Assembly (NCBI GenBank): GCA_902569185.1
Contig: CACFTH010000005.1
Location: 1-51,696 of the forward strand
Origin: an uncultured Pelagibacteraceae bacterium
GTDB taxonomy: Bacteria; Pseudomonadota; Alphaproteobacteria; Pelagibacterales; Pelagibacteraceae
Direction: 5' to 3'
Length of the DNA stretch: 51,696 nucleotides
Position numbers and translations under genes: made by a program. Below are positions 51,039 to 51,696 of the stretch, piece after piece (within the stretch, counting starts at the first letter, position 1; each line of letters opens with the position of its first letter). A model generated the notes under the pieces. That model did no database searches. It was not told where the DNA came from and worked only from the letters and a program-made list of their open reading frames with translations.

Positions 51039-51375
51039 ATTTTTTGAAATCTTTCTTTTTATTAGTTATTTTATTGGGTCTATAGGCTTTTTCAGTTCCT
51101 GTTTTGTTATCAGAATGTGGTTTTTGCCAAGAATGTTTAGAAACTTTTGTTTTTAATGGATCAGAATTTGTTTGATAATGCATCCACTGGTACCAATCTG
51201 AATCTATTTTTGATGCGTTAATTTCACCATTATAAATTACCCATCTCTTACCTTTGTTGTTTTGATAATATTTGTTACCTGAATTGTCTTTTCCCACAAA
51301 TTTTCCAAAAAAAAGTGTGTAAAGAAAGGTTCCTAAAGTTTGATGATTCCACCAAGTAAAAATTTGTTTTATCAT
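51019..51375 (-). CDS. NDUFA12-family complex I accessory subunit
   Basis: A 118-residue homologue of the mitochondrial 17.2 kDa subunit, found only in alphaproteobacteria and mitochondria. FFGKFVGKDNSGNKYYQN, RWVIYNGEINAS and WYQWMHYQTN are diagnostic. It binds the peripheral arm of NADH:ubiquinone oxidoreductase. This gene is good evidence that the source is an alphaproteobacterium. A 117 bp A+T-rich divergent intergenic region follows, with no clear element. Confidence 0.92.
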   Translation of the reverse strand: MIKQIFTWWNHQTLGTFLYTLFFGKFVGKDNSGNKYYQNNKGKRWVIYNGEINASKIDSDWYQWMHYQTNSDPLKTKVSKHSWQKPHSDNKTGTEKAYRPNKITNKKKDFKKYESWKP

Positions 51376-51492
51376 TTTTTATCAATAATTAAATCCACAC
51401 AATTCCAAATTGTATAAAATATTAATAGACACAATATCTTTATCGTATATATCTAAAACATTATTACTTTCAACAAACATTGAGGATAAATT

Positions 51493-51696
51493 ATGTCAAA
51501 ATTTTTAGTAGAAACCCATTATACTTGCACTTTTAAGATAGTTCACGAGCTAGATGAACTCAATGAAAAATCATTATCTGAGGTAGATAATAGAAAAGAT
51601 GGAAAAGTCGAAATAGTTAATGTCACTGTAAACAATAGAAAAACTAAAAGATCTGATGGTAAAAAAGCAATTAAATCAGATTTAGAAAATTTAAAA
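51493..51696 (+). CDS. Hypothetical protein, N-terminal part (runs off the window)
   Basis: An open frame from ATG 51493 to the last base gives 68 residues, starting MSKFLVETHYTCTFK, with many charged residues and no stop. The preceding TGAGGATAAATT provides a plausible Shine-Dalgarno (GAGG). I do not recognise the family. It is divergent from NDUFA12. Confidence 0.55.
   Translation, partial: MSKFLVETHYTCTFKIVHELDELNEKSLSEVDNRKDGKVEIVNVTVNNRKTKRSDGKKAIKSDLENLK

Noticed and set aside
1-51696. CRISPR array, prophage, rRNA operon, toxin-antitoxin pair
   Set aside because: No regularly spaced repeats, phage structural or integrase genes, rRNA motifs or paired small toxin genes were found.

Overview
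The window is an A+T-rich, very tightly packed bacterial chromosome segment. Gene content and style point to a streamlined marine alphaproteobacterium of the SAR11 clade (Pelagibacterales). The support is an NDUFA12-type complex I subunit beside a DUF2155 protein, a short class Ia NrdA/NrdB pair, prpB-prpC, a fused SpeD-SpeE enzyme, a CADD-type pABA protein, many 1-4 bp gene overlaps, and convergent genes that meet with almost no spacer. This assignment is inference; no rRNA gene is present. I saw no insertion sequence, prophage, CRISPR array or rRNA operon. No gene-free stretch exceeds about 200 bp.

Layout. 1-15.5 kb is core metabolism: glmS (cut by the window edge) and an acetyltransferase-only GlmU; gph and a LysE exporter; prpB-prpC; nrdA-nrdB plus a methyltransferase, with candidate NrdR boxes; a phosphohexomutase; TauE/SafE, dusA, rpoZ; an MFS carrier divergent from a beta-hydroxyacid dehydrogenase; an FMN-binding protein; a gamma-carbonic anhydrase. 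15.5-18.5 kb holds a thioredoxin-fold protein, GT4 and GT9 glycosyltransferases and DUF6165. 18.5-25.4 kb is a polyamine/methylthioadenosine block: speD-speE fusion, a bifunctional class II aldolase/short-chain dehydrogenase, CoA-binding protein, crotonase-like protein, mtnA, mtnP and apt. 25.4-43.9 kb is a surface-polysaccharide island. 43.9-51.7 kb returns to housekeeping and unknown genes: a regulator with two HTH repeats, a class III aminotransferase, an M23 protein, a CADD protein, an MFS carrier, a metC-like gene, DUF2155, NDUFA12, and a cut hypothetical gene.

How the genes work together. Two loci stand out. (1) Spermidine synthesis by SpeD-SpeE releases methylthioadenosine. MtnP and MtnA convert it to 5-methylthioribulose-1-phosphate, and Apt recovers the adenine. 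The remaining methionine-salvage genes are absent here, but a class II aldolase fused to a dehydrogenase sits inside the block. It could cleave methylthioribulose-1-P to DHAP plus methylthioacetaldehyde and reduce the aldehyde, making a one-protein version of the DHAP shunt. (2) A ten-gene minus-strand operon (30125-40533) begins 3 bp after a tRNA-Met that has a good sigma70-like promoter. It encodes a glycosyltransferase, an acetolactate-synthase-like ThDP enzyme, a B12-binding-type radical SAM protein, two split E1/transketolase-like ThDP enzyme pairs with complementary active-site changes, a heptose-7-P-kinase-like GHMP kinase, a ColD-like PLP enzyme with His in place of the catalytic Lys, and an SDR. 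A convergent HddC-GmhB fusion and an rmlB-rmlD-rmlC-like set flank it. The combination suggests synthesis of an unusual deoxy and/or branched (C-C extended) nucleotide sugar, possibly from GDP-heptose. I regard this as the best candidate for an undescribed system in the window.
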